NCBI GenBank assembly: GCA_947561715.1 | Contig: OX387205.1 | Coordinates: forward strand, 13,893,001 to 13,957,000 | Length of the DNA: 64,000 nt | Reading direction: 5' to 3' | Origin: Ascidia mentula | Taxonomy: Eukaryota; Chordata; Ascidiacea; Phlebobranchia; Ascidiidae | In this document: positions 12,294 to 24,642 of the stretch, in pieces | Layout: each line of letters starts with the position of its first letter | Position numbering within the stretch: position 1 is the stretch's first letter | Notes under the pieces: model-generated | Databases searched by the model: none | Told to the model about the DNA's origin: nothing | Seen by the model: the letters and a program-made list of their open reading frames with translations, nothing else | Position numbers and translations under genes: made by a program

Positions 12294-15200
12294 TTAAGTG
12301 TTCAAAAGCTTTTCTATGTTCTGAACAATTTCCTCGGTCTCCCGCATGCTCACATTTCCGTATGCATTAGATCGGTAATTCTGTTCGCTTGCCGCGGGAG
12401 ATTGGACTCGAATTCTCGGCAAGCCGAACGCGGCGGCAGTTGACGATTCTGTGGAAAGCAGGTCCGCCGAGTGGCTCCTTGCAAGATTGTTCGTCGGGCG
12501 CTTGGGTGACGAAGGCGCTGAGCTTGGTGACATGGAGCCTGCGTCATCGGGTGCTACGTCACGGCGAACGACGCAATGGGTTTTGCGTTGCTGCTCTTCA
12601 AACGTTAACGCCGAAGCAGCCGGTGACGAAACACTAGATATCGGACTTAACCTTGACGTTGGTGTGTGGTGATCGAATGACGTCACTCTAGGTGTGACAT
12701 CATGGTTGGGACGGGCCGGGTGGTAATAGTCATATGGGGGCGGTGCGCGGTTTGAGGCGATGACATTGGAATATATCGAACTTAGATCGGAGGCGGGGTA
12801 TGCGAAGTATCGGATCGGAGTCGATTCGGGAATCGGTTCCAAGTCAACCTGCCTCTGCTGGTCCGGATAAGGCATGTGGTTATTCTGCGGTAGTGGACAG
12901 AGTTGGACGTATGTGGAGTTCTTGTTGTCAATGAAGGCTGGACTGCTGTACGGATTGACTGGAGCTGGAAAAATTCAAATACGTCAATAATAATTGGGTA
13001 AAATAAAGTGGTCCTAAATAAGGATGACATGGTATGACGTACAGTGGTAAGCATCTTTCACGTAATACATTATGAAAACGAACTGGTGGTCAAACTGTCT
13101 CAACGATTCGCTTATTTCAGACAGAGGAAATCTTAAATGTTTACAGTTGGGCCAACAATGCATGCATGCAAAGACTAAAAGGCAAATATAATTATAACAG
13201 TCAATAATTTAAAACATTTAAAAGTTTCAGATTGAAGTCTGCTGGTATATTGTAAACATTGAAAAATCGTTTGCGCCAGCACTGGAAACTTCCGTTGCGA
13301 TTGTCTCAAATGTAACTGCGGTGTTTGCTTACCACGTGGTGTTGGGGGCATCCAACAGGCGTCGCTATGTCCATATTTTAAACACATGTCGGTACAACGT
13401 CTCGAAAGACGATTGGTCGGTGTGTTTGTTACGTCACTCCTCGAGCTCAAATGAGAGTTGGATCGGAGTCGTGGATATTCTGAAAAAAAATTTAAGATCG
13501 TTGGCAAAAGGTCTTTTGTGAACAGACAGGCCAGTCAGTATTCGTTTATGCGAACGCAGCTGTCTTGTGACATAAACAACTGAACGAACCCTATCTGTAG
13601 CCTAACGTTCGCGTTTGTTGCGTGATTTTAATCAAACTCGTTCGCACAGGAAAAACAGGAGATTTTTGAAGCAACAAGCCTCAGGTTCGTTTTTTATTAA
13701 ACAAGAATTATTAAAGAAGTCCTTTGAGGGTTTTGTTTTACAATTTCTTCCATGAAGATTTCTCAAGAATGCTTTGAAAATGTCTATTTTCAAGTACAGA
13801 GGATTAAAACTTTGTTCAAACCTTGTTCGTATGTGACTTCAAGACTGGCAACATCCGGGTCACTGTCACCCCGCCCACTATCGCCATCGTGCGACGAAGC
13901 TGTGAGAAGATGAGGGACTGACTTGTACTTGTCCGGTACAACTAGACGGCCTGAAGCATTGCTACACTGCGAGTTGCCTCGGCCAAGACTTCGAGTAGAT
14001 GTCCTGAACTGCCTCGTCATCATTGCGTCATGCCTGGATGTGTTGGTGACGTCAGTGTTGGACGCAGTACGAACTGAGTCGTTTCTGCATTGGCAAAAAG
14101 AAGCGTTAAAAGTAAATTAACCAGCAGTCAACATCATTAGAAGGATTATTATTGAATTGATTACAAGTTTGGGGGAAGCTATAAATGTTAAGTTTTTTAA
14201 AGTTAACAAAACGCACAAAAGTACAGCAAGAAGTATTTTGAGTTATTCCTTAACTTATGACTTGAGGCAAGACGAAAAGATATTATGGTACACTATTTAA
14301 ATGTGACACCTGTTGTTTTGACTTGTTTCAGCTTAATGAGGAAATGTAATCAGCCTTTGCTACATAATTTACCTGGTCTGATTTCCGTCTTCCCAAAGTT
14401 TGCTGGTTTCCTTCATGCTCGGTGATTCCTCGGATACTGTTCGTCTCGCTTCGATGGGTTTTTGCTTAAGGCTGCTCACTGAAGCGCGACTCCACTCACT
14501 GTCCTCTTGCGACACCTTATGGCAAACGTACGTGCGCGATTGCTGTGGAATAGTTTGCTCATTATGACATGTTTTCTACACTTGTCTAAAGAAATCTTGT
14601 TTTTACGAAATACAAATTTGTGTGGGTTTAAATGCAAAACAGAATTTTTTCCATATTTTTTTTTCCCTAAATGAATATTATTTTTTAAACGCCCTTTTTC
14701 GTTCAACTGGCAAATATACAAAAGATATACTTTGTATCAAATGAATTCACTTTCAATACCTTGCTCGTCTTTCTGCATCTCATGAAGATGACCACAACCA
14801 CAACTGTTATCAGAACCAGTGACGTCGCAAGAACAATGATGATTATGACGTGCGAAATCCCCCCAGCCGAAGTTGGTAACACGTCACTATCCGTGACTAT
14901 GACGTAGAAGTGACGTGAGCTTGTTAAGGGTTCCGCGTCAGAGTCGCTCGCCTGTAAAAATATTTTACTGTAATAATGCGAAAATAACTTTCCTATGATT
15001 TAAAATTCCTGTTTTTTTCAATTGGTTTTATAAAGTGGTAAGGGTTATATTTAATACTCGACCTGTTAACTTAACTGAAGATAAAACAGTCTGGGATGTT
15101 CAGAATGACGAAAGAGTTTTAAGATAGTGGAAAAAGATATACAAGAACATATAGGTACTGTATAAAGTACAGCCTTCCATCATATTCAAATTTCAAATTT

Positions 15201-18200
15201 TTATATTGAAACTTGTCCTCGTTTAAAAAGTATTATCAGACCGATGCAATGCAGCAGGGTCGAACCATCTCGACATTTTGTGACGGAGGTCTGACAGTAT
15301 TTTAAATATTTAAATACAACATAATTGGATATCCACTATACATGTCACGTGGTGGTAAAATGGGACAGCACTTACCTCAACCGTTATGAAATACGATCCA
15401 AGGAAAGTTTTAAGTGCCGGTGACGTCATGTTGAGACGAAGATTTCCCGTTTTTGAATCGAGAAGAAACAATGACGTAAATTCGCCACTGTCGCCGCTAA
15501 CAGACGCTAGAGAGTACTTTACTTCACCACTCGCCCCTACGTCATTATCGATTGCCTGAAAAAGTAAGTGTGTATGTTTGTGTAATGTTTTGCAGAAACA
15601 GTTGTTTAGTCAATGAAAAAACATTAACATGCTTATGATTAGAATGTTTGACAAAACAGTTTTGCGCCGAAAGTAACTTCAAATGATTATTTTTGTGAAT
15701 TAAGTAAATGAACAATTAAAAAAACAAAATGAAAAAAACAATTGTAAAGTTTTTAGGGATTCAATCAATCTTGGTATATACCTGTATACGAAGAATAATG
15801 TCATCGCGAAGAATGGTTGCGTAATAAGACTTGTTGTCTTCGGGAGGGTTGGTGAACAACGGTTGGTTGTCGTTGACGTCATCAACGTAAATGGTTAGTT
15901 TGGTGGTGTTGGACAAAATCTTCGGATGGCCTGCATCTTTTGCTTCGATTATCAACTAAATACATAGAACTAACGTGAAGAAACTACTTTCCAGTTAAAT
16001 TATTTGGGTATTGAAAAGTCTGCAGATTTAAGTCACTGAAAAAACTGACTGAAAATGTTTGAAAGGAAAACCAATGTTGTTACGGTCCTGGTGGATTATT
16101 ATAAGGTTGATAAGGTACTTTACTGGTGATGAACGCAGTTTTGATCGTAATGTTCGTGAACTGTACATAATTCCACATTGGGACCACACTATGGACACGG
16201 TTTCCTTTTCCAAACTTAGTTTCGTTTTTTTCTTTCAGACAATAGACACTTAGTTTGCTCAGAACTAATGAATATCACCTTATAACATAGGATTCAAAAC
16301 CATTTTAACGCAGCAAACGTTTATCGCAATTTACCTCGAAAACTTCCACCTGTTCTCTGTCTAGAGGGCGCACAAGTGTCAATCTTCCAGTATGTGGTTC
16401 GATCGCGAATGTTCCATCACCATCGAGGATTGAGTACATGACGTCACCGTTTGTAGACGTCACAACCTGTCCGTTCTATAAACAACGAAAGGTTAAATCA
16501 CCATTAATACCGAAACTGACAAAAGCCTGCAATCTGGATATCCTAACTTTTGATGTTGTTGATCTTGTTTGTTTTTTTTTATTTGTTTTTTTTTAACAAG
16601 CACAGTATTGTCATTAACCGGAACGTTCCGATGAAAGAATTCTTGCCGGTACGCCGTTATGATAAGCATTTTAACGGCTGGAGTGTCCCAAATAGTTATG
16701 AGAAACTTAAATTAAAACAAATTTATTCACTATTTTAAGAAATTTTACTCGTATACGAAAAGATAACGTTTTTCTTCCTTTTTTAAAATTTGTTAATATT
16801 TTTTTTTTATTTTCAAAACTTTTAACTAACGTTAAAACATTCACCTCGTTTCGTGTAGAGGAGGGGAGATTCTTCGCGTCGCCGTCACTCGCTTGAAAAG
16901 TGGTGACGAATTTTGGAACCTGAGCGTCTTCGTTCAAACGAAATGTGACTTCCGACTCAACGAACACTGGTGCGTTGTCGTTAACATCGAGAACAACCAA
17001 CTCCAAACTGGCGTTCGAACAACTGCGAAAAAACAAGTGTTGTTCATACTCTGAATTCACCGCCTCTACGTAGAAGCGTGTAGCATAGAAGCTTGTGAAG
17101 TTTAATAAGCATTATATACTTTAATAATCTGTCTTTCTGGCACAATTAACGTGACTTTATTGTGTAAGCTGCAGACAGATGGCCACTGTTTCGACCTAAA
17201 AGGTCTCATCAGTGCAGCTGGTGTGACTATCAGACGACTTTGCTGACCAAACGCCAAGCAAAGACTTCCACTTTGTGGTGACTATACAATCACCGTCATG
17301 ACTTTTATTGTCTGACGTTTCACCTGATATTCAGCTAGGCTTCATCAGCGTAAAGGTGAATTGTGCCAGAAGAACAGACCGTTAAAATATAATAGGCAGC
17401 AACAGCAACAAAATATTAGGCATTGTATGTTTTAGTTTCAAGAGTTTACGTTGTCGGATTCTGCTGTTAGTTTTGTTGACAACAAAGACTTGGTAACGGA
17501 TTTAAACAGCATAAAATTCCAGTTCGTTTGTCTTACAAGGCGTTCGCCAGAAACAGAAAACAACGCACTGCAAACTAACAATTTACTTTATACGAGGATT
17601 CACACAAAAACCCAATGGGTTGAAATGTTTTTTTTTTACTCACAGCTTCGGCATCCCGTTATCGCACGCTTTCAACACGATCACATATAGCCCTTCCTCC
17701 TCTCTATCCAAAGTAGTTGCGATGCCAAGGAGACCCGCAGTGTCCAGTTGAAACCTTTCCTTCCAAAACTCCCCCAAGTGGGCGTCTGTATCGCTAGAAG
17801 ACGATACCGAATCGATTTCGATTGTGACATCAGCGTTGCGACCCAGATCGGCGTCACTAACTGTGACGTAAGCGAAGGCGGTGTCGGGGGTCGCATCTTC
17901 ACTGATGTAAGCTTAAAAAGAAACAAAAAAACACTTGAAATCTGGGTTCAAGTTAAACTAATACAGCAACAAGGTAAACTTCATTTCCTATTTTGAATTA
18001 AACATCTCATTGGTTAACAGTGTTAGATAGCATCTGAAAACTGGATTTAGAATCAGGTTATATCAAAAAAATTAAAAGAATTGCTGTCTTTGCAAGGACA
18101 AAACAGATAGTTCCCAGCTCCTAAAGTTTGATATTTTTACAAACTACACACAGAATATATATCTGCACGTGGTTTCCATTGGTTAACTTACCAGTGGTTC

Positions 18201-20885
18201 CCTCTCCTGGGGGAATGAGACTGATCATGATCTTTGGGTGGTTGTCGTTTACATCCTTGACATGAAACACAAGCCAAGTTCCTCCCATTTGCTGATTGGT
18301 CGAACTGGAGTCACGTGCTTCGATTCCGATGCGAATTCTGTGATCATATTCAAATAATGCATATAACTGTATTGGGAATATAGGAATCTAAATATCGTCT
18401 GTTTAGGAGTATTTGTTTAAGAAATACTTTCAGTTGCTGCCAATTTTCAAACATCAATTACGCGTCTTCGTCAAAACTTTTTCTATTTGGTATATTCAAT
18501 ATGCCGGCAACACGATCAAAAGTGAACAACAGTAGAAACAACTCTTCAAGGGAGTGCGCAGATAATCAGTAAAAGACACAACCGGATTTTGTTGGCACAT
18601 TATCACAAAATATTTTGCTAAAACAAAGCTTGTTTCAAAACCTACCCGTCATGCTTTTCTCTGTCCAACTTCTGTTTCAAAATCACTTGACCAGTTTTGG
18701 CATCGACACCCACTAGGTGTCGCGCCAGAGGTTTGTTCCGACTGGACAGGGAGTACCGTAGAGTGCCCCATGGTCCTGTGTCGGCGTCGTAGGCCCTCAC
18801 ACGGGTTATGACCTCACCAGATGGAATGTTCTCATTCAGTACCACCGAATATTCCTGCGGATCCAAAAGGAATTTTTTAAGTATACCGGATTCGAAATCT
18901 GACATGGGAGCGTTTATAAAAATGGCTATGATTGCACCGTTCTACGATTTTTTGCCGACACTGCAATGTATGTTTTTAAGGACTCATCCTGCATTGTTCG
19001 TAACCATGTTGTAACCATACGCAACGAACCAATGCTATTATCGCTACTTTTCTGTCGGAATTTACTTTATATCCCAATTAGTTTTAAGTTTTAACCTGCG
19101 GTAAGTTATAATATCGACTCACCTGTTTTTCGAACGTTGGTTTGTTGTCGTTTTCGTCGACGATCTTAACGCGAATCGGCACACGAGTTGCACGTTTGGG
19201 AAATCCCCCGTCTTTGGCGGTGAGTTGGAGCCGAACCAACGAGGAGCTTTCGAAATCTGCCAAAGATGAACGTACAGATATATGCTCACAGTAAACTAAT
19301 ATTTGGTAAATTACCCAGGTAAAGTATAGTTAACCCAAAAAGCTTTGGAAATAAACAACACCCCAAATATGCTGGGTTTCCCTACAAACATAGGCGAAGA
19401 TTTGGAATCATTTCAACCCAAACCGATTTACAATGTTCTCTGTTTATAAATTTTAGATTTTCTTACCAAGGTGGTTTTTCACGACCAACTGCAGATGTTG
19501 GGAGCCCATGTCGTCTCTAAATTGTTCCACGGCGAAAAATCCGTTACGGTTGATTGAATACGTAATGCGGGAGTTGTTGCCTGGCAAAAAAATTGAACGA
19601 TATTAAATTTTACAATATACCATTAGACCACTCAGTTACGAGTTATCGCCAATTTAACTCGGTGCAACAATATTAATAAATACAACTCGAATAACCTTGA
19701 AGGTTTTATCGGTGTCCATGCCATTAAATCTTTGCAAACAAAACGATTAGATTTACTCGAATATGGAAATCGTCGTTTCGTCATTCAAATTACTACAACA
19801 TATCGGAATGATATGGAAATACCTTGGTCATCATCGCTGGCAAGGAATCGATCCAAACTAATAATGTCGCCCAAACTTGCAGACTCCGATTTGTTCACTG
19901 TAATGGAACGCACAGGAAATATCGGGTCATTGTCGTTGACGTCATCAAATATGACGTCGAGATCGAGCATTTTCTGTTCTCCAGTAACAAAAATCTGTAC
20001 AAAATTGAAACAGAGAGATTAAAACATTTTTATTGAAACCAGTTTTCTTTCAGCTTTAGATGTGAGTGCGTAGTTTTTACCACAAGATATCTCATGTACA
20101 AAAGAAGGGGGAAACATTAGCCTAAAATTAAGCTTTCCGTTTTTCGTAATTAACTTTTTAATCGGCTCAATTTTTCATGAAATTACGTACAAACGGGAAT
20201 CTCTGTTTTCAAAAATCATTGCTGGACACCGAAACCCACCTGAGCCCGAACAATGCATTTCTCCGCATCGCCACAAATTCTCTCCCTGTCCACGCGGTGG
20301 CGCAGTGTGATTGCGCCTGTGTTTTCACCCACAGCTATCCACTTGCGGTCCTGTTGAGCGCCAGTGGAGGACGACGAGGCGAGGAGGTATTGACCAAGTA
20401 CTTGATATTGTGTATCAGATGATGGGATTAAGTTCAACAGTGCCGCAACATCGCCGATTGGGTGACCTGTGGAAAATGATTTTAGCTTTCAAGGTCATCT
20501 AAAACCTTACAAACTTCAGTCCCGTCTACGGTCATGCTAACATATGGGAACTGATTGGCGCTGTTCTTTTATTCGAATGCAAATGTACATCCATTGAATG
20601 AGAATTTTTTTTTCTAATATAATTGTTTGTTTTTTTCATTCCCCGCTACGTTCATTTGGTATGACAGGTTTTTTTACGATTTAAAGAAAATTTCCATATA
20701 ATTTATTTAGCAAAATAACCAAAATATTCCCCTTGCAGCTTTTACAATGTTAAACACAATTTACCCAATGACGATTCTTCTCTCAAATGAACCGTCTTTC
20801 TCGTCGCTCCAACAACGTGCCATGACGTCATCAGGCATAACGTCACGATCGAGGCGACGAAGGCGCCAGGAACGATATTTCGCAT
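12294..20885 (-). CDS. Protocadherin, six cadherin repeats, complete
   Basis: Calcium-dependent homophilic adhesion protein of the plasma membrane. The sixteen coding exons in order are 20885-20765, 20466-20240, 19994-19823, 19580-19467, 19256-19123, 18854-18646, 18337-18192, 17911-17644, 17022-16845, 16475-16335, 15955-15782, 15555-15376, 14951-14760, 14515-14373, 14084-13822 and 12964-12294. They join in phase to 3333 nt, 1110 residues. A signal peptide begins MRNIVPGAFVASIV. Repeat 1 has the protocadherin-like start VHLREESSLG. Linker motifs are DVNDNDP (about 133), DENDNKP, DVNDNHP, DVNDNAP (476) and DVNDNQP (596). Six repeats without EGF or LamG domains separate it from classical, FAT and CELSR cadherins. 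The membrane span is about 723-745. The tail is 365 residues, Ser-rich, with a PPPY motif at 962-965. Introns break the cadherin repeats, unlike the single large ectodomain exon of vertebrate protocadherins. The identity is firm; the exact orthologue is unknown. Confidence 0.93.
15228..15302. repeat. Small inverted repeat in a protocadherin intron
   Basis: TATTATCAGACC at the left end is answered by GGTCTGACAGTATT at the right end, around a centre of roughly 45 bases. It lies in the intron between the exons ending at 15376 and starting at 14951. It may be a small foldback element or relic. Confidence 0.4.
17105..17400 (-). mobile_element. Foldback element with two hammerhead-like cores
   Basis: Lies in the protocadherin intron between exons 8 and 9. 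Arms at about 17126-17147 and 17359-17379 are inverted copies (AATTGTGCCAGAA and its complement, then a run related to ACAGA), and the similarity extends outward through TTAAA-TATAAT. Read on the minus strand, the interior holds two stem-loops with the order CTGATGA, stem, GAAAC, at 17348-17317 and 17212-17188. It has no coding capacity, so it is a non-autonomous element. Its arms match the ends of other elements in this window (50.8, 60.9 and 63.3 kb). Its 17.2-kb core matches those at 46.3 and 62.7 kb. Confidence 0.6.
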
Positions 20886-20905
20886 CGTTTGGCGATTTCT
20901 ATTGC
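20886..20905 (-). promoter_or_regulatory. Protocadherin 5' UTR with lone 3' splice site (possible spliced-leader acceptor)
   Basis: Just upstream of the protocadherin ATG the minus strand reads TTTTGTCTTTGTTCAG, a strong pyrimidine-rich acceptor, leaving a 20-base leader. No matching first exon was found upstream. In tunicates such unpaired acceptors near the ATG often receive the trans-spliced leader. An ordinary distant 5' UTR exon is the alternative. Confidence 0.4.
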
Positions 20906-23900
20906 CTGAACAAAGACAAAACTCCTGTCAGAATTTGGTACGTTTGTTGCAAAACTTAAATATATTTTGATAAGTAGCTGAAAACAAAAGTTAAACGCAT
21001 TCGTCAGAGTGGCCAAATATCAAATGATTTAATTAACAATGGCGACAAATATTTTGCTTTCTTACAAAACATTCTTCATGGGTATTTTCACCCATTCGCA
21101 ATCCCTGCTACACAACATCGTCTCTAATTTAAATTAAATTAAGTAAAGTTTTGCTAAAAAAATGACAAAGAAGTTCAGTAACTTATACACTTTCACAGTT
21201 CTGCTCCAACCAAGACCTTAACCGGTCCCAAAACTGAACCCATTTAAAAACCCGGTCCAAAAACCAAATCTCCAACAACCGATGCACAATCACGCACTGC
21301 GGCTGAACGCCATGTTTGCACAAGCAATTTTACGACCGTGAACCCGTCGGAACGTGTGCCAGAGTGAAGGGGTTTTACTACAGAGGGGATCGTTGGGTTG
21401 GTGGGAAGCTGTACCCACAACACACGTTAGGCTTGGGTTTAAACAAACGCACATTCAAAACGCCTTGGAACTGAAGAAGCGCGGTTTTAAGGTGAGGCTG
21501 TATGGGTCAACAGGCGGTTGAATCACGTTAAAAGGAGAAACACTGCGTTGCAATTGGTTCGGCAGATTTTAAACCAGAAGATTGATCGCTACAGTTTAAA
21601 GTGCTTGGAGTTAAGGTATGTAATGTGGGAAACCCAATGTAAACGCGGCAAAAGGAAAAGGAAATTTCATGATATTAACACTTTAAACTTGCATTGCAAT
21701 AATATCCAGCGCTTTTGCCAATGGAACTGAAACAAGAAGTGGTTTCTGTTTCCCAGTGTAGAATTCTAAACGTTTCCTGTGCGGTAACAAGATAGCAAAA
21801 CACTACCCACTCCACACGATACAGTTTACACCAACGCCAACGACATTTGGACACCACGGTAGGGTTTAAAACGTGCCATAATGCAGCTGCCCCTTTCTCA
21901 ACACAGTTAGCTCGCAAAAAGTCATGTCCCATGACCGGCACGCTTCTTTATTTCAATTGTCCCGAACACTGCGACCACTTGAGATTCCAGCGTCCCTGTA
22001 ATGGGTGGTTTTGGTAAAAGAAGCTTGTGGAACTGGTGGAGGGATCTGATACATCTGACAACAGAAGATTGAAGGATGTTCTTCCTGTGTCTGTTAACAC
22101 TTACTTAGTTTGTCCAAGTGTTTCTGTGGCAGGTGTCGCGAATGTGCGTTTTGTACGCCGAGGTTTAAAGCACTGGCTTGGAAAATAGCCTAAATTATGG
22201 AAAACAAATATGAAACGTCTGTTGAATAAAATCCTCCTATTTTTTTGCAATGAAAGTTTACTTAAATTTGATTCCTTATTTTCAAATCCACTAAGAAGAT
22301 TTGTTGTTGATCATTAAACCAGAAATTTGTCCGTCAAACCAACATGAGGTAAAGGACTTGCAAAACAATTCTGTAGTATGTTGGGCGGTTACTGCTATCC
22401 AACCAAACGTCCCTGAGATTTAAAAATTGATAAACATGAAAGATTACGCACAGATACGACTTTTGCAACACAACAAAACAAACGCAATGAACCAGTTTCC
22501 ACCTGAGATCGGTATCACACAATCACAACGATTAATCTCACGATAACCAATCGAATTGAGTCGTTTCCGAACCATTCGGCTGTTTCCTCAGAATCTCAAA
22601 ACATTTGCTTTTAGTTTGTTGGCTTTGGTCGCGCGATAAAGCGACCCCTATTTCACGCCTACTGCCGGTAATCCATATTTGTTATATCGCAGTGTCCCGG
22701 ATTAACAGAATCGCATTTCACCGACACGGATTTGGTTGAGGTCGGTGGACAAGGTCATAATCTGTTTCGGTTGTTATTGATTTTTAGATCAATGGGCGGA
22801 TCTGATATTGGGTTCAAAAAATTAAAACGGTCATTGGGAAGTAATACGGATAAATAAGGATTTACTGGGTTTTAATGTAGGGAGGGGAATGGATGTACTT
22901 CGGTGAGGATTTATGCGATGATCGATTAGATACTTGACAGACAGAATTAAGCAGTAAAATATTTGAATTCTTGACGTACACGATTTAAAAGCAACAAGTG
23001 ACACAAGATTAACACTGGGAACCGGTATTTATATGTATTCTGGCGTCACCCATAGGAGGTTGCTATATATATTGTGAATATGCCATTGTCCAAGCAATAA
23101 CTTGTATAACTATTGAAACGTGCTCAAAATAGAAAGAATTTATTTTACGCCAACCTTGCTGTTCGGCCACTTCGCTTCAACCCACTCAAACATATCATGT
23201 TCCCGTAACTACGCTGCGGGCTTTCGGGATCGTTGAGAGCAGTTCCTTGCAGCTAAAAAACGTCGTTTTGTGTTGAACGCTTAAGATTAGCTACAGAGAT
23301 AGTCGCCCGATAAGAAATACGCTGGAGTCTTACCCCGTCATTTCTACGAATTATGCTTGTCGGTGATAGAAAGGCGATGATTTCGAGGTGCGCAATACAA
23401 AGGTGAATTTTGACAACTTATAATCCTACGATCGTTGCACGAAATCCGATTATGCGCCAAGTCGGCTTGTTTTGAAGCTTGTAAGGGCGACAGTCGGTAA
23501 TTAGGGAACTGACTTTGCCACTTTTCTGCTAATCAGCTGTAAAGAACGTGTAATTAACCCCAACCTGCAAGGCGTAATTGTCGGCAAACCTGTAAAACTG
23601 TCTTGGAAGGTTATGAAGTTTACTGTCATGGGTCTTGAAACGGTCTTGACAAATCCTTAAAAAAGCGTAAACTTCAAGGCGACAACTGAATTCTAACTGG
23701 GTTTAATCCACTAAAAGGTCCCACAGCCCAGTTTTTTGTTTAAGTGTTAGAAGCATTGTTTACATGCTGACATTTCCACCAAAAATTCAGGCCCAATGAA
23801 GAATTCATGGGAGAAGAATTATGGGCGCCTCAACTTTCAAGTGTTTTATAATAAAGTAGATTAGATCGAAAACGGAAAGGTCGAAACAGTCTGCAAGTCT

Positions 23901-24636
23901 ATTAAAGTGGGTTTAATTTCTACATTAATATTGACGCGCATAAACTTCCAAACCTGACACGCGGTGGGAATAATAAAGAGGCCGCGTTGGCTGCATCAGT
24001 GCAATGAAGGCTTACTTTACAATTCAGGCGCAATATTTTATGCGTTGGACGCGAAACACTGGCCTCCATTTCATCTTCTCACTTTGCATTATTCATAAAC
24101 TCTGGTGGTAAAACAGGAGAGCGGGATAATGCGCCAAGCGCTGCGGTTAAAACCGCTAACTTTGAAATTTGTATTGGAAAAGACGTTCATGAAGCAAATA
24201 AGCTCTGGCGAACATCAACAAGCTTAATCATTACCGAACCCCCCTTAAGCAAACAACAGTTTGTGTGATCGCCCTAGCTTTTTAAAATGATATAATTCCA
24301 CACAGAATACATTTTACTTGCTATATTATAAATATATTTTTGTAGATTTTGTGTTTTACTTAGGTGACAAGCCTGTACCTACAACATACAAGCGTGTTAC
24401 CTGAGTAAAACACAAATTACGCGCTAGATCTTTTGTAAAACAAATTTGCAAAGTGTGCTTTTCGTGTGTCTTGACATTTTCAACTACACAGGTCGTGGCC
24501 AAGTCGGATGTGTGTGAATCAATATTTATGCCGAGTTTTGAAGATAACGTCACGAATCCAGCAGGTGGTCTTCGTGTTCAAAAGACCCACACAAACAAAC
24601 GCCGCACTACTTGACTATACCCCGTAAAGGCGGAGA

Positions 24637-24642
24637 TATAAA
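24637..24642 (+). promoter_or_regulatory. Candidate TATA box
   Basis: TATAAA sits in GCGGAGATATAAACTAAAG. An ATG at 24703 in the context CAAGGATGAAA follows about 60 bases later. The downstream open frame (78 codons) has no recognisable family, so this promoter is unassigned. Confidence 0.25.

Noticed and set aside
12650..19940. Several TGACGTCA-like CRE sites inside protocadherin exons
   Set aside because: They mostly arise from codons for Asp-Asp-Val-Asn in cadherin linker motifs (GATGACGTCAAC), so coding constraint explains them.
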